The notes under the pieces are model-generated. The model ran no database searches. It saw only the letters and a program-made list of their open reading frames with translations, and was not told where the DNA came from. The translations under genes and the position numbers were made by a program. Below, piece by piece: positions 1 through 7,759 of a stretch of 64,000 bases of DNA (positions within the stretch are counted from its first letter, which is position 1; the number at the start of each line of letters is the position of its first letter). Where the stretch lies: contig NZ_LQIV01000010.1 in assembly GCF_001500125.1 (NCBI RefSeq), forward strand, positions 52,570 to 116,569. Direction: 5' to 3'. The DNA is from Mycobacterium sp. IS-1742 (GTDB lineage Bacteria; Actinomycetota; Actinomycetes; Mycobacteriales; Mycobacteriaceae).

Positions 1-153
1 CCGCTGCGACTGCAGCAGGAGCTGGCCGACCTGCTGCCGGGCTGCCCGGGTCTCGAGGTCGTCGACTCGATCTTCGGCCACGACGGATTCCTGGTCGAGA
101 CGGAGGCCGTCGGCAAGCTGATCCGGCGCACGCTGGAGCTGGCGGCGCGATGA
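1..153 (+). CDS. metX: Homoserine O-acetyltransferase, C-terminal 50 residues (partial)
   Basis: The window opens inside this gene; only the last 50 residues and the stop are present. The end of the alpha/beta-hydrolase fold carries the motif FGHDGFLVE, whose His (residue 27 of the fragment) is the catalytic-triad His of MetX-type homoserine acetyltransferases. The enzyme acetylates homoserine with acetyl-CoA at the start of methionine synthesis in the cytoplasm. The stop TGA overlaps the ATG of the next gene (ATGA), so the two are probably translationally coupled. The metX-methyltransferase order matches the M. tuberculosis metA-Rv3342 pair (recall). Assignment rests on the C-terminal motif and synteny. 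Confidence 0.85.
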   Translation, partial: PLRLQQELADLLPGCPGLEVVDSIFGHDGFLVETEAVGKLIRRTLELAAR

Positions 154-881
154 GCCAGGAGCCGGCCGACCCCTCGCTGTCCTTCGGGGCGCAGGCCGCG
201 GCCTACGAACGCGGCAGGCCGTCGTATCCGCCGGAGGCGATCGACTGGCTGCTGCCGCGCGGCGCGCACACCGTCCTCGACCTCGGTGCGGGCACCGGCA
301 AGCTGACCACGCGCCTGGTGGAGCGGGGCCTGGACGTGATCGCCGTCGATCCCATCCCGGAGATGCTCGAGGTGCTGACGGGGTCGTTGCCCGACACCCC
401 GGCGCTGCTCGGGACCGCCGAGGAGATCCCGCTGGCCGACGACAGCGTCGACGCCGTGCTCGTCGCGCAGGCCTGGCACTGGTTCGACCCGGACCGTGCC
501 GTCAAGGAGGTCACCCGCGTGCTGCGGCCGGGCGGGCGGCTCGGCCTGGTGTGGAACACCCGTGACGAGAGGATGGGCTGGGTCAAAGATCTGGGCCGCA
601 TCATCGGCCACGAGAACGACCCGTTCACCGACGAGGTGTCGCTACCGGGCCCGTTCACCGACCCGGAGCGCCACCACGTCGAGTGGACGAGTTACCTGAC
701 CCCGCAGGCGCTCATCGACCTGGTCGCCTCGCGCAGCTACTGCATCACCTCGCCCGCGGACGTGCGCACCCACACCCTCGACCGGGTGCGCGAACTGCTG
801 GCCACCCATCCGGCGCTGGTGAACACGGCGGGGCTCGCGCTGCCGTACGTGACCGTGTGCATCAGGGCGACGCTGGCCTGA
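150..881 (+). CDS. SAM-dependent class I methyltransferase
   Basis: A 243-residue Rossmann-fold methyltransferase. SAM-binding motif I is VLDLGAGTG at residues 42-50, an acidic residue follows at the end of strand 2 (VIAVDP), and a WHWFDPD segment near residue 110 is typical of the UbiE/Methyltransf_11 group. The substrate cannot be told from sequence. The start overlaps the metX stop by 4 bp, which fixes the ATG and implies coupling. It matches M. tuberculosis Rv3342 in position (recall). Whether it acts in methionine metabolism is unknown; co-transcription with metX is the only hint. Confidence 0.85.
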   Translation: MSQEPADPSLSFGAQAAAYERGRPSYPPEAIDWLLPRGAHTVLDLGAGTGKLTTRLVERGLDVIAVDPIPEMLEVLTGSLPDTPALLGTAEEIPLADDSVDAVLVAQAWHWFDPDRAVKEVTRVLRPGGRLGLVWNTRDERMGWVKDLGRIIGHENDPFTDEVSLPGPFTDPERHHVEWTSYLTPQALIDLVASRSYCITSPADVRTHTLDRVRELLATHPALVNTAGLALPYVTVCIRATLA

Positions 882-886
882 GGTCG

Positions 887-3800
887 CTAGCCCTGGGTGG
901 TCGTCAGCCGGCGCAACTGGGCCGAGGCCACCGAGACGACGGCCAGGTCCGGCTGGTCGGTGTCGAGGAATTCCTTCAGGGTGCGCCGGGCACGCTCCAG
1001 CCTCGGCCGGTTGTAGGCCTCGAATTCGTCGACCACGCTGACATCGTCGGTGAACGGGTAGACGCGCCTGCTGACGTCGAGCGTCAGGCCACGGAGTGAG
1101 CGGTACAGATCCTCGCGCAACGCGAGCCTGGCGAGCGAATGCCAGCGGCCACCTCGCGGCAGCGACGACACGGCCATCAGGAGCTCGTCGACGCCCAGGT
1201 GGTCGGACAGTTCGAAATAGATGTGCGCGAGTGTGGTGGCGTCCTCGGAGTGCAGGTGCGCCATGTCGATGATGTCCAGAAGGCTGAACGCGTAGAGCGA
1301 TTCGCTGACCGCGCCCGCTGTCGCCGGCGGAACGCCCTGCTCGATCAGGTCGCGGTGCGCCCGGGTCGCCGCGGCCAGCTCGCCCCCGCGCAGCATCGCC
1401 GGGAGTTTGCCGCGCAGCGTCGCGACCTGCTGGGCGAAGCGGCTCACCTCGCTGTCGATCCGCAGCGGCGCCGGACGGTTGAGCAGGAACCACCGCGACG
1501 CGCGGTCGAGCAGACGCCGGCCCTCGATGACGAGGGAGTTCGTCAGCGCGGGCGCGAGCCCGGCGGCGTAGATGTCGGCCCACAGCGTGTCGAGGTCGAA
1601 GACCTCCGACACGACGGCGTGTGCGCGCACGATGTCGCCTGTGGTGGCGCCGGTCTCCTCCGCGAGCCGGAAGGCGTAGGTGAGGCCGGAGGTGGCCAGC
1701 ATGCGGTTGACGATCGACGTCGCGACGATCTCACGCCGCAGCGGGTGGTCCGGGAGCGTATCGCCGAGCCGGCGGCGCATGGTGGCCGGGAAGTAGCGGC
1801 GCAGCATCTCACCGAAGTGCGGGTCGGCCAATTCGTCACCGGCGAGCAGGTCCGACTTCAGGTCGAGTTTGACGTGCGCCATCAGCGTCGCGAGCTGCGG
1901 CCGGGTCAGCCCGATGCCCGACTTGGCGAGCTCGCCGAATTCGTCGGGGCCCGGCAGGTTCTCGCGCTTGCGATGCAGGCCGCTGCGGCGTTCCAGGTCG
2001 GCCGTCATCCGCGCGTGGACGTGCACCATCTGTCCGGCGTTGAACTGCGCGTCGCCGAGCAGCCGGTTGTGGTCCCTGTTGTCGGCCAGGACGAGCGCGG
2101 CCACCTCGTCGGTCATCTCGGCCAGCAGGCCGTTGCGCGCGCCGCGGGGCAGCGTGCCCGCGCGCACCGCCGCATCGAGCATGATCTTGATGTTCACCTC
2201 GTGGTCGGAGCAGTCCACTCCTGCCGCGTTGTCGATGGCGTCGGTGTTGATGTGTCCACCGGCACGCGCGAATTCGATTCGCCCACGCGGTGACACACCC
2301 AGATTGCCGCCCTCCACGATCACCCGGGCACGGACTTGGGCGGCGTCGACCCGCAGGCCGTCGTTGACCTTGTCCGAGACGTCGGCGTGGTGTTCGTCGC
2401 TCGCCTTGACGTAGGTGCCGACTCCCCCGTTGAAGAGCAGATCGACCGGTGCGCGCAGGATGTGGCCGATGAGTTCGGTCGGGGTCAGGGTCGCGACCGG
2501 ATCGGCGATGCCCAGTGCGGCGCGCATCTGCTCGGACACCGCAACGGTTTTCGCGGTGCGGGGCCACACTCCGCCGCCCTCGCTGATCATCGCGCGGTCG
2601 TAGTCGTCCCACGACGACCTGGGCAGGTCGAACAGCCGCTGCCGCTCGCGGCGGGCGTGGACGGCCGACGGGTCCGGATCGACGAAGACGTGGCGGTGGT
2701 CGAAGGCCGCCACCAGTCTGATCCCGCGGCGCAACAGCATGCCGTTGCCGAAGACGTCGCCGCTCATGTCGCCGATGCCCACGACACGGCATTCCCCGCG
2801 GTCCGCGTCGAGGCCGAGCGCGTCGAGATGGCTGTCGCCGCTGACCCACGCCCCGCGGGCGGTGATCCCCATCGCCTTGTGGTCGTAACCCGCCGACCCG
2901 CCGGAGGCGAACGCATCGCCGAGCCAGTAACCGCGCTGCACGGCCACCGCGTTGGCGGTGTCGGAGAACGACGCGGTGCCCTTGTCGGCAGCCACCACGA
3001 GGTAGGGATCGGCCCCGTCGTGGCACACCACACCGCTGCGCGGCGGCGCGATGCCCGGGGCGGCGTTGTCGACGACATCCAGCAGGGCCGAGACGAACTG
3101 CCGGTAGCAACGCAGGCCGCGACTGGGCGTCACGCTCCGGTCGGGGCCCGCAGTCGGCCGGACGACGAAGACGCCTTTGGCACCGACCGGGACGATCACG
3201 GCGTTCTTCACCGCCTGCGCCTTCACCAGGCCCAGCACCTCGGTCCGGTAGTCGTCGTGGCGGTCCGACCAGCGCAGCCCGCCGCGCGCCACCAGACCGA
3301 ACCGCAGGTGCAGTCCCTCGAAGTCGGGCGAGTACACGAAGATCTCCGACAGCGGTCGCGGCTGGGGCAGTTCGTCGACGTCCTGCGGGCGCAGCTTGTG
3401 GACCAAATACGGAGTGGATGCGCTGAGCGCCTCTGGCGCAAAGGCATTCGTCCTCACGGTCGCGTTGATGAGGCTGCGGTAGGCGCGCAGGATCCGGTCG
3501 GCGTCGATGTGCACCACCCGGTCGATGCGCGCGCAGAGTTCCTCCTCGGCCGCCGCGATGTCCGCCTGCCGTCCGGGATCCTGCGCCGGTCGGTCACCGT
3601 GGCCGAAACGCGCTTCGAACAACGCGACGGCCGCGCGGGCGGCCTCCGGATTCTCCAGCAGTACGCTCTGGATCCGGCCCTGCCCGTACGGCATCGGCGA
3701 CTGGCGCAGATACCGGCTGTAACTGCGCAGCACGCACACCTGACGCCAGGTCAATCCCGCCGCAGGCACGAGCGTGTTCAAGCCGTCCGCCTCGGCACGT

Positions 3801-4174
3801 CCGGTCCAGACCGCGTGGAACGTCTCCCGGATCTGCTGGTCGGTCTCCCGCCGGTCCCTGCTCAGTCCGGCGTCGGCATCGGCGCCGGTCTCCAGCACGA
3901 GTTCATAGAGGTGCCAAGGGGTTCCGTCGGTGCGAGTCCTGGTGGTGGTGTGTTCGTGGAGGACCTCGAGATCCATGCTCTGCAACGCCGGCACCATGCG
4001 CCGCAGGGGCACGGACTGCGCGGCGCCGAGCACGAAGCGCAACCGGCCCCGCTCGCCGGTGCGCCCGATCGCCACCGCGATGTCGTCACCGCGCAACCCC
4101 TCGACCCCGGCGGGATCCAGCAGATCCACCGCCGGGACGGTCGGATCGTCGGCACGGTCGTTGGGCGCGTCCAC
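887..4174 (-). CDS. NAD-dependent glutamate dehydrogenase, large ~115-kDa class
   Basis: A 1095-residue member of the large NAD-GDH family, converting glutamate to 2-oxoglutarate and ammonia. The central catalytic block is visible as LRFGLVARGGLRWSDR and KNAVIVPVGAKGVF, followed by FNGGVGTYVK and a long helical C-terminus. It is much shorter than the ~1600-residue L_180 form; M. smegmatis is known to carry a shorter L_115-class paralog as well (recall), so this is read as that class and not as a truncation. GTG at 4174 is preferred because AGAGGA (4182-4187) sits 7 nt upstream; an in-frame ATG at 4261 lacks an SD. The stop is 5 bp from the stop of the convergent methyltransferase. Two short palindromes upstream may be operators. 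Confidence 0.85.
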   Translation of the reverse strand: MDAPNDRADDPTVPAVDLLDPAGVEGLRGDDIAVAIGRTGERGRLRFVLGAAQSVPLRRMVPALQSMDLEVLHEHTTTRTRTDGTPWHLYELVLETGADADAGLSRDRRETDQQIRETFHAVWTGRAEADGLNTLVPAAGLTWRQVCVLRSYSRYLRQSPMPYGQGRIQSVLLENPEAARAAVALFEARFGHGDRPAQDPGRQADIAAAEEELCARIDRVVHIDADRILRAYRSLINATVRTNAFAPEALSASTPYLVHKLRPQDVDELPQPRPLSEIFVYSPDFEGLHLRFGLVARGGLRWSDRHDDYRTEVLGLVKAQAVKNAVIVPVGAKGVFVVRPTAGPDRSVTPSRGLRCYRQFVSALLDVVDNAAPGIAPPRSGVVCHDGADPYLVVAADKGTASFSDTANAVAVQRGYWLGDAFASGGSAGYDHKAMGITARGAWVSGDSHLDALGLDADRGECRVVGIGDMSGDVFGNGMLLRRGIRLVAAFDHRHVFVDPDPSAVHARRERQRLFDLPRSSWDDYDRAMISEGGGVWPRTAKTVAVSEQMRAALGIADPVATLTPTELIGHILRAPVDLLFNGGVGTYVKASDEHHADVSDKVNDGLRVDAAQVRARVIVEGGNLGVSPRGRIEFARAGGHINTDAIDNAAGVDCSDHEVNIKIMLDAAVRAGTLPRGARNGLLAEMTDEVAALVLADNRDHNRLLGDAQFNAGQMVHVHARMTADLERRSGLHRKRENLPGPDEFGELAKSGIGLTRPQLATLMAHVKLDLKSDLLAGDELADPHFGEMLRRYFPATMRRRLGDTLPDHPLRREIVATSIVNRMLATSGLTYAFRLAEETGATTGDIVRAHAVVSEVFDLDTLWADIYAAGLAPALTNSLVIEGRRLLDRASRWFLLNRPAPLRIDSEVSRFAQQVATLRGKLPAMLRGGELAAATRAHRDLIEQGVPPATAGAVSESLYAFSLLDIIDMAHLHSEDATTLAHIYFELSDHLGVDELLMAVSSLPRGGRWHSLARLALREDLYRSLRGLTLDVSRRVYPFTDDVSVVDEFEAYNRPRLERARRTLKEFLDTDQPDLAVVSVASAQLRRLTTTQG

Positions 4175-4297
4175 GGATCGGTCCTCTCGGTCGTGCTGTC
4201 GCGCCACGAATCCGATTCGCCTCGTGCGGAATTGGTCGAATCCGGGTAGCGGCGCTGCCATCCGACCACGAGTCTGTCGTGGGGTCGACCCGTTGTT

Positions 4298-4344
4298 CGG
4301 TGACAGTCAGTCACCGATCGCCACGGACTGCTTACAGTCTGTAA
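4298..4344. promoter_or_regulatory. Two short palindromes upstream of the glutamate dehydrogenase
   Basis: CGGTGAC-agtca-GTCACCG (4298-4316) is a perfect 7-bp inverted repeat and TTACA-gtc-TGTAA (4332-4344) a perfect 5-bp one. Both lie in the 244-bp non-coding gap between DUF3017 and the dehydrogenase, 125-170 bp from the chosen start. They look like repressor or activator sites; the regulator is unknown. I do not see a clear match to the GlnR or AmtR sites as I remember them. Confidence 0.35.
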
Positions 4345-4353
4345 AGGGCCCGC

Positions 4354-4410
4354 CGAACGTGAGGTTGTGCGCGAAGATCCGGCCGATCGTCGAGCACAAG
4401 CTCACGTTCG
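4354..4410. repeat. Long imperfect palindrome, REP-like or terminator
   Basis: Left arm 4354-4370 (CGAACGTGAGGTTGTGC) pairs with right arm 4394-4410 at 16 of 17 positions around a 23-nt loop. It begins 8 bp past the stop of the DUF3017 gene on the minus strand, so it could end the folD transcript. No U-run follows, and the arm length resembles extragenic palindromes more than an intrinsic terminator. Only one copy was found in the window. Confidence 0.55.
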
Positions 4411-4418
4411 ACGCAGAG

Positions 4419-4712
4419 CTAGCTGGTGCCCAGTGGGTCGATCGTCCACGCGACGTAGAACATGGTCGCGCTGACCGTCGCCGTCGTGACGACGTCGACT
4501 GCCTTGCTGCGCACCGCGAGAAGCCCGGCCCGCTCGTCGGTCAACGAGATGCGAAGCGCCGCTGCCACTCCCACACCCACCGCGAGGACCAGCGCACCGC
4601 GGCGCCAGTAACCGGCGACCACGAGGCCGAACGCCGCCACGACGATCAGGCCGACCGCAAGGATCGGCCACTGTCCCGCGAACACCTTGCGGGCGAATTC
4701 TCTCGCGGTCAC
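4419..4712 (-). CDS. DUF3017 small membrane protein
   Basis: A 97-residue protein with hydrophobic segments at about residues 14-32 ([20 protein letters not shown]), 38-52 and near the C-terminus (MFYVAWTI), so a small integral membrane protein. It corresponds in position and character to M. tuberculosis Rv3355c, annotated DUF3017 (recall). The GTG start overlaps the folD stop by 4 bp (GTGA), so it is the second gene of a folD operon. Function unknown; no catalytic motif is visible. A longer open frame upstream in this phase is the shadow of folD. Confidence 0.8.
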   Translation of the reverse strand: MTAREFARKVFAGQWPILAVGLIVVAAFGLVVAGYWRRGALVLAVGVGVAAALRISLTDERAGLLAVRSKAVDVVTTATVSATMFYVAWTIDPLGTS

Positions 4713-5566
4713 GCGTGCGCGAGCGCCTCGGCGCGTTCGACGACGTTGGTCAGCAGGAACGCCCGGGTCAGCGGACCTACCCCACCGGGGTTGGGCGAGA
4801 CGTGCCCGGCGACGTCCCACACGTCCGGGGCGACGTCGCCGACGAGCTTGCCGTTGTCGTCGCGGCTGACCCCGACGTCGATCACCGCCGCCCCCGGCCG
4901 GACCATCTCCGCGGTCACCATGTGCGGCACCCCGGCGGCGGCGACGATGATGTCGGCCTCGCGGGTGAACTGCGGCAGGTGCCGGGTCGCCGTGTGGCAC
5001 AGGGTGACCGTGGCGTTCTCCGACCGGCGCGTCAGCAGCAGCCCGAGGGGCCGTCCGACCGTCACGCCGCGGCCGATCACCACGACGTGCGCGCCGGCGA
5101 TCTCGACTTCGTACCGGCGCAGCAGGTGCACGATCCCGCGCGGCGTGCACGGCAGCGGTGCGGGCTCGTTGAGCACCAGCCGGCCCAGATTGGTCGGGTG
5201 CAGACCGTCGGCGTCCTTGCCCGGGTCGATGCGCTCCAGCGCGGCGTTCTCGTCCAGATGCTTGGGCAGCGGCAGCTGCACGATGTAGCCGGTGCATTCG
5301 GGGTTGGCGTTGAGCTCGTCGATCGTCGCGTCGAGTTCGGCCTGTCCGATGTCGGCGGGCAGGTCGCGGCGGATCGAGTTGATGCCGACCTTCGCGCAGT
5401 CGGAGTGCTTACCGCGCACGTAGGCCTGGGAACCGGGGTCGTCGCCGACCAGGACCGTCCCCAGCCCCGGTGTGCGCCCCTGTTCGGTGAGCGCCGCCAC
5501 CCGTTCCTTGAGGTCGACGAAGATCTCGTCCCGCGTGGCTTTCCCATCGAGCGTTATCGCACCCAC
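4709..5566 (-). CDS. folD: Bifunctional methylenetetrahydrofolate dehydrogenase/cyclohydrolase
   Basis: A 285-residue FolD, catalysing NADP-dependent oxidation of 5,10-methylene-THF and hydrolysis of the methenyl product to 10-formyl-THF for one-carbon metabolism. The catalytic YVRGK (Tyr49, Lys53), the substrate loop [13 protein letters not shown], the nucleotide-binding [11 protein letters not shown] and the C-terminal [11 protein letters not shown] are all present. The GTG at 5566 gives the usual family length; open frame further upstream is antisense to the next gene. It is divergent from the flavin oxidoreductase gene with 39 bp between starts, and its stop overlaps the DUF3017 start. 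Confidence 0.95.
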   Translation of the reverse strand: MGAITLDGKATRDEIFVDLKERVAALTEQGRTPGLGTVLVGDDPGSQAYVRGKHSDCAKVGINSIRRDLPADIGQAELDATIDELNANPECTGYIVQLPLPKHLDENAALERIDPGKDADGLHPTNLGRLVLNEPAPLPCTPRGIVHLLRRYEVEIAGAHVVVIGRGVTVGRPLGLLLTRRSENATVTLCHTATRHLPQFTREADIIVAAAGVPHMVTAEMVRPGAAVIDVGVSRDDNGKLVGDVAPDVWDVAGHVSPNPGGVGPLTRAFLLTNVVERAEALAHA

Positions 5567-5605
5567 GGCAGCCAGTTTGTCATGCGATTGTGGCAGGCTG
5601 CCGGT

Positions 5606-6811
5606 ATGGACACCCAGCCCGATGTGTTCACCCCGGCCAAGCTCGGCCCGGTGACCCTGCGCAACCGCATCATCAAGGCCGCCACGTTCGAGGCGTCGAC
5701 ACCCAACGCGCTGGTCACCGACGACCTGATCCACTACCACCGGCTGCCCGCGGCCGGCGGCGTCGGCATGACCACGGTCGCCTACTGCGCGGTGGCTCCC
5801 GGCGGGCGCACCGACGGATGGCAGATCTGGATGCGCCCCGAGGCGATTCCCGGACTGCGCCGCCTCACCGACGCGGTCCATGCGGAGGGCGCGGCGATCA
5901 GCGCGCAGATCGGGCACGCCGGCCCGGTCGCCAACTCGCGCACCAACAAGGCCAAGGCGCTGGCGCCGGTGCGGTTCTTCAATCCGCTGTCGATGCGCTT
6001 CGCCAAGAAGGCCACGCGGCAGGACATCGCCGACGTCACCGCCGCGCACGCCAACGCCGCTCGCCTGGCGATCGACTCCGGATTCGACGCCGTCGAGGTG
6101 CATCTCGGCCACAACTACCTGGCGAGCTCGTTCCTGAGCCCGCTGATCAACAAGCGCAGGGACGAGTACGGCGGATCGCTGGAGAACCGGGCCAAGGTGG
6201 CGCGCGGTGTGGTGCGGGCCGTGCGGGACGCGGTCGGCAACCAGATCGCGGTCACCGCGAAACTCAACATGACCGACGGTGTGCGTGCCGGGATCCCGCT
6301 CGAGGAATCATTGCAGACCGCCAAGTGGCTCGAGGAGGACGGCGGCCTCGACGCCCTGGAGCTCACCGCGGGCAGCTCGCTGGTCAACCCGCTCTACCTC
6401 TTCCACGGCGACGCCCCGGTCAAGGAGTTCGCGAGCGCGTTCAAGCCGCCGCTGAGCTGGGGCATCCGGATGACCGGCAAGAAGTTCTTCCGCGAGTACC
6501 CGTACCGCGAGGCGTTCCTGCTGGACAAGGCCAGGAAGTTCCGCGCCGAGCTCACGATGCCGTTGATCCTGTTGGGCGGCATCACCAATCGCGAGACCAT
6601 GGACCTGGCGATGGCCGAGGGGTTCGAGTTCGTCGCGATGGGCCGCGCCCTGCTCGCCGAACCCGACCTGATCAACCGGATCAAGGCCGAATCGACCCCC
6701 GGCTCGGTTCGCTCGGCGTGCACCCACTGCAACAAGTGCATGGCGACCATCTACAGCCACACCCACTGTGTGGTGACCGGCGCCCCCGATTCGCTGCCCG
6801 TGCTGGGCTGA
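5606..6811 (+). CDS. NADH:flavin oxidoreductase, Old Yellow Enzyme family
   Basis: A 401-residue TIM-barrel FMN oxidoreductase. The FMN-contacting N-terminus ([15 protein letters not shown]), a central [21 protein letters not shown] segment and the phosphate-binding loop [14 protein letters not shown] are clear. The C-terminus has CTHCNKC followed nine residues later by another Cys, close to the iron-sulfur motif of 2,4-dienoyl-CoA reductase-like enzymes, but the protein ends there without a second FAD/NADH domain. Substrate unknown. It occupies the position of M. tuberculosis Rv3359 (recall). An in-frame ATG at 5582 would add 8 residues. Confidence 0.88.
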   Translation: MDTQPDVFTPAKLGPVTLRNRIIKAATFEASTPNALVTDDLIHYHRLPAAGGVGMTTVAYCAVAPGGRTDGWQIWMRPEAIPGLRRLTDAVHAEGAAISAQIGHAGPVANSRTNKAKALAPVRFFNPLSMRFAKKATRQDIADVTAAHANAARLAIDSGFDAVEVHLGHNYLASSFLSPLINKRRDEYGGSLENRAKVARGVVRAVRDAVGNQIAVTAKLNMTDGVRAGIPLEESLQTAKWLEEDGGLDALELTAGSSLVNPLYLFHGDAPVKEFASAFKPPLSWGIRMTGKKFFREYPYREAFLLDKARKFRAELTMPLILLGGITNRETMDLAMAEGFEFVAMGRALLAEPDLINRIKAESTPGSVRSACTHCNKCMATIYSHTHCVVTGAPDSLPVLG

Positions 6812-6837
6812 ACCCCGTGGAGGCGGCCAGCGACGCC

Positions 6838-7716
6838 ATGGTCACCTACCGCTACGTGCGGGTGGGCCTGGTCGCGCTGGTCGTCTTCCTGCTGGTCTCC
6901 GTCGGCCTCACCTGGCAGCAGACCTGCCTGCAGAGTTCGATCAGCGCGTTCTTCTACACCCGCACGCACGCGGTGTTCGTCGCCGCGCTGTGCGCCGCGG
7001 GCATCTGCCTCATCGCCTATCAGGGCAGCCGGCTCGGCGAGGACGCGCTGCTGAACTTCTCCGGCTTCCTGGCGTTCGTCGTCGCGTTGATCCCGACCGA
7101 CGCCGAGGGCCTGTGCCGGCCGTGGCTGCCGACCGAGGCCGATCCGTTCGGCGCGGTGGCCAACAACATCGTCGCGCTGTTCACCGCCGCGGCCACCGGG
7201 TGCGCCCTGTACCTGGCGTTGCAGCGGTGGCGTGCGCCGCAGCCGGTGCCCACCGCCGAACCCGACGAGTGCGCGTCGGCCGCCTCGGTGTGGAAGCGCA
7301 TCGCCGCGGTGCTGCTGCGCGTCGAGCCGTGGCTGCCCAAGGCGCTGTTCGCGATCGTCGTCGCCGGTGCGCTGCTGTCGTTGTGGGACTGGTTCCTCGA
7401 CCGGGCCCACATCATCGCCGCGGTCGCCTTCTTCCTCGGCATCGTGCTGGTGGCCGTCTACCACGCCTGCTACGCCCGCGCCGCCAGCCGGCACCGGCGG
7501 GCCCGCTTCTACGCCGCGCTCGCGACATCGATGCTGGCGACCGTCGTGCTCGCGGTGGTGTTCCTGCTGGCCGATGTGAGGTTCGGCGTGTTCATCGTCG
7601 AGTTCGCCCTGATCGTGGAGTTCGCCGTGTTCTGGGGCGTGCAGACGTGGGATGTGTGGGACGCCGGCGACCGCTACCCGGCTGCCGCGGTGCCCAGCCT
7701 CGCCGACGCGAGCTGA
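6838..7716 (+). CDS. Multi-pass integral membrane protein, unknown function
   Basis: A 292-residue protein with about eight predicted membrane segments (for example VGLVALVVFLLVSVGL near the start, IIAAVAFFLGIVLVAVYHAC in the middle and VFIVEFALIVEFAVFWGV near the end). There is a hydrophilic loop of roughly 40 residues between segments 4 and 5. I recognise no family. It starts 26 bp after the oxidoreductase stop on the same strand, so the two are probably co-transcribed. A GTG at 6817 would add seven residues; a GGAGG lies between the two candidates, slightly far from the chosen ATG. Confidence 0.75.
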   Translation: MVTYRYVRVGLVALVVFLLVSVGLTWQQTCLQSSISAFFYTRTHAVFVAALCAAGICLIAYQGSRLGEDALLNFSGFLAFVVALIPTDAEGLCRPWLPTEADPFGAVANNIVALFTAAATGCALYLALQRWRAPQPVPTAEPDECASAASVWKRIAAVLLRVEPWLPKALFAIVVAGALLSLWDWFLDRAHIIAAVAFFLGIVLVAVYHACYARAASRHRRARFYAALATSMLATVVLAVVFLLADVRFGVFIVEFALIVEFAVFWGVQTWDVWDAGDRYPAAAVPSLADAS

Positions 7717-7743
7717 TCATGAGCCGGCATCGCCCGCGCTACC

Positions 7744-7749
7744 TATACA
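7744..7749 (+). promoter_or_regulatory. -10 box for the FHA-ABC transporter gene
   Basis: TATACA ends 10 nt before the ATG at 7760. With the usual 6-7 nt to the start site, the transcript would begin 3-5 nt before the ATG, so it would be leaderless or nearly so. No SD is visible. Confidence 0.45.
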
Positions 7750-7759
7750 GTTGGTCCCG

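Noticed and set aside
887..4174. Possible truncated pseudogene of the ~1600-residue glutamate dehydrogenase
   Set aside because: A good SD-GTG start, an intact frame and the known existence of a shorter L_115 class in mycobacteria make a complete gene more likely.
2336..4249. 637-residue plus-strand open frame opposite the glutamate dehydrogenase
   Set aside because: Exact antisense shadow of a strongly recognisable enzyme; composition is dominated by Arg/His/Gln/Asp as expected for a GC-rich complement frame, with no domain or SD.
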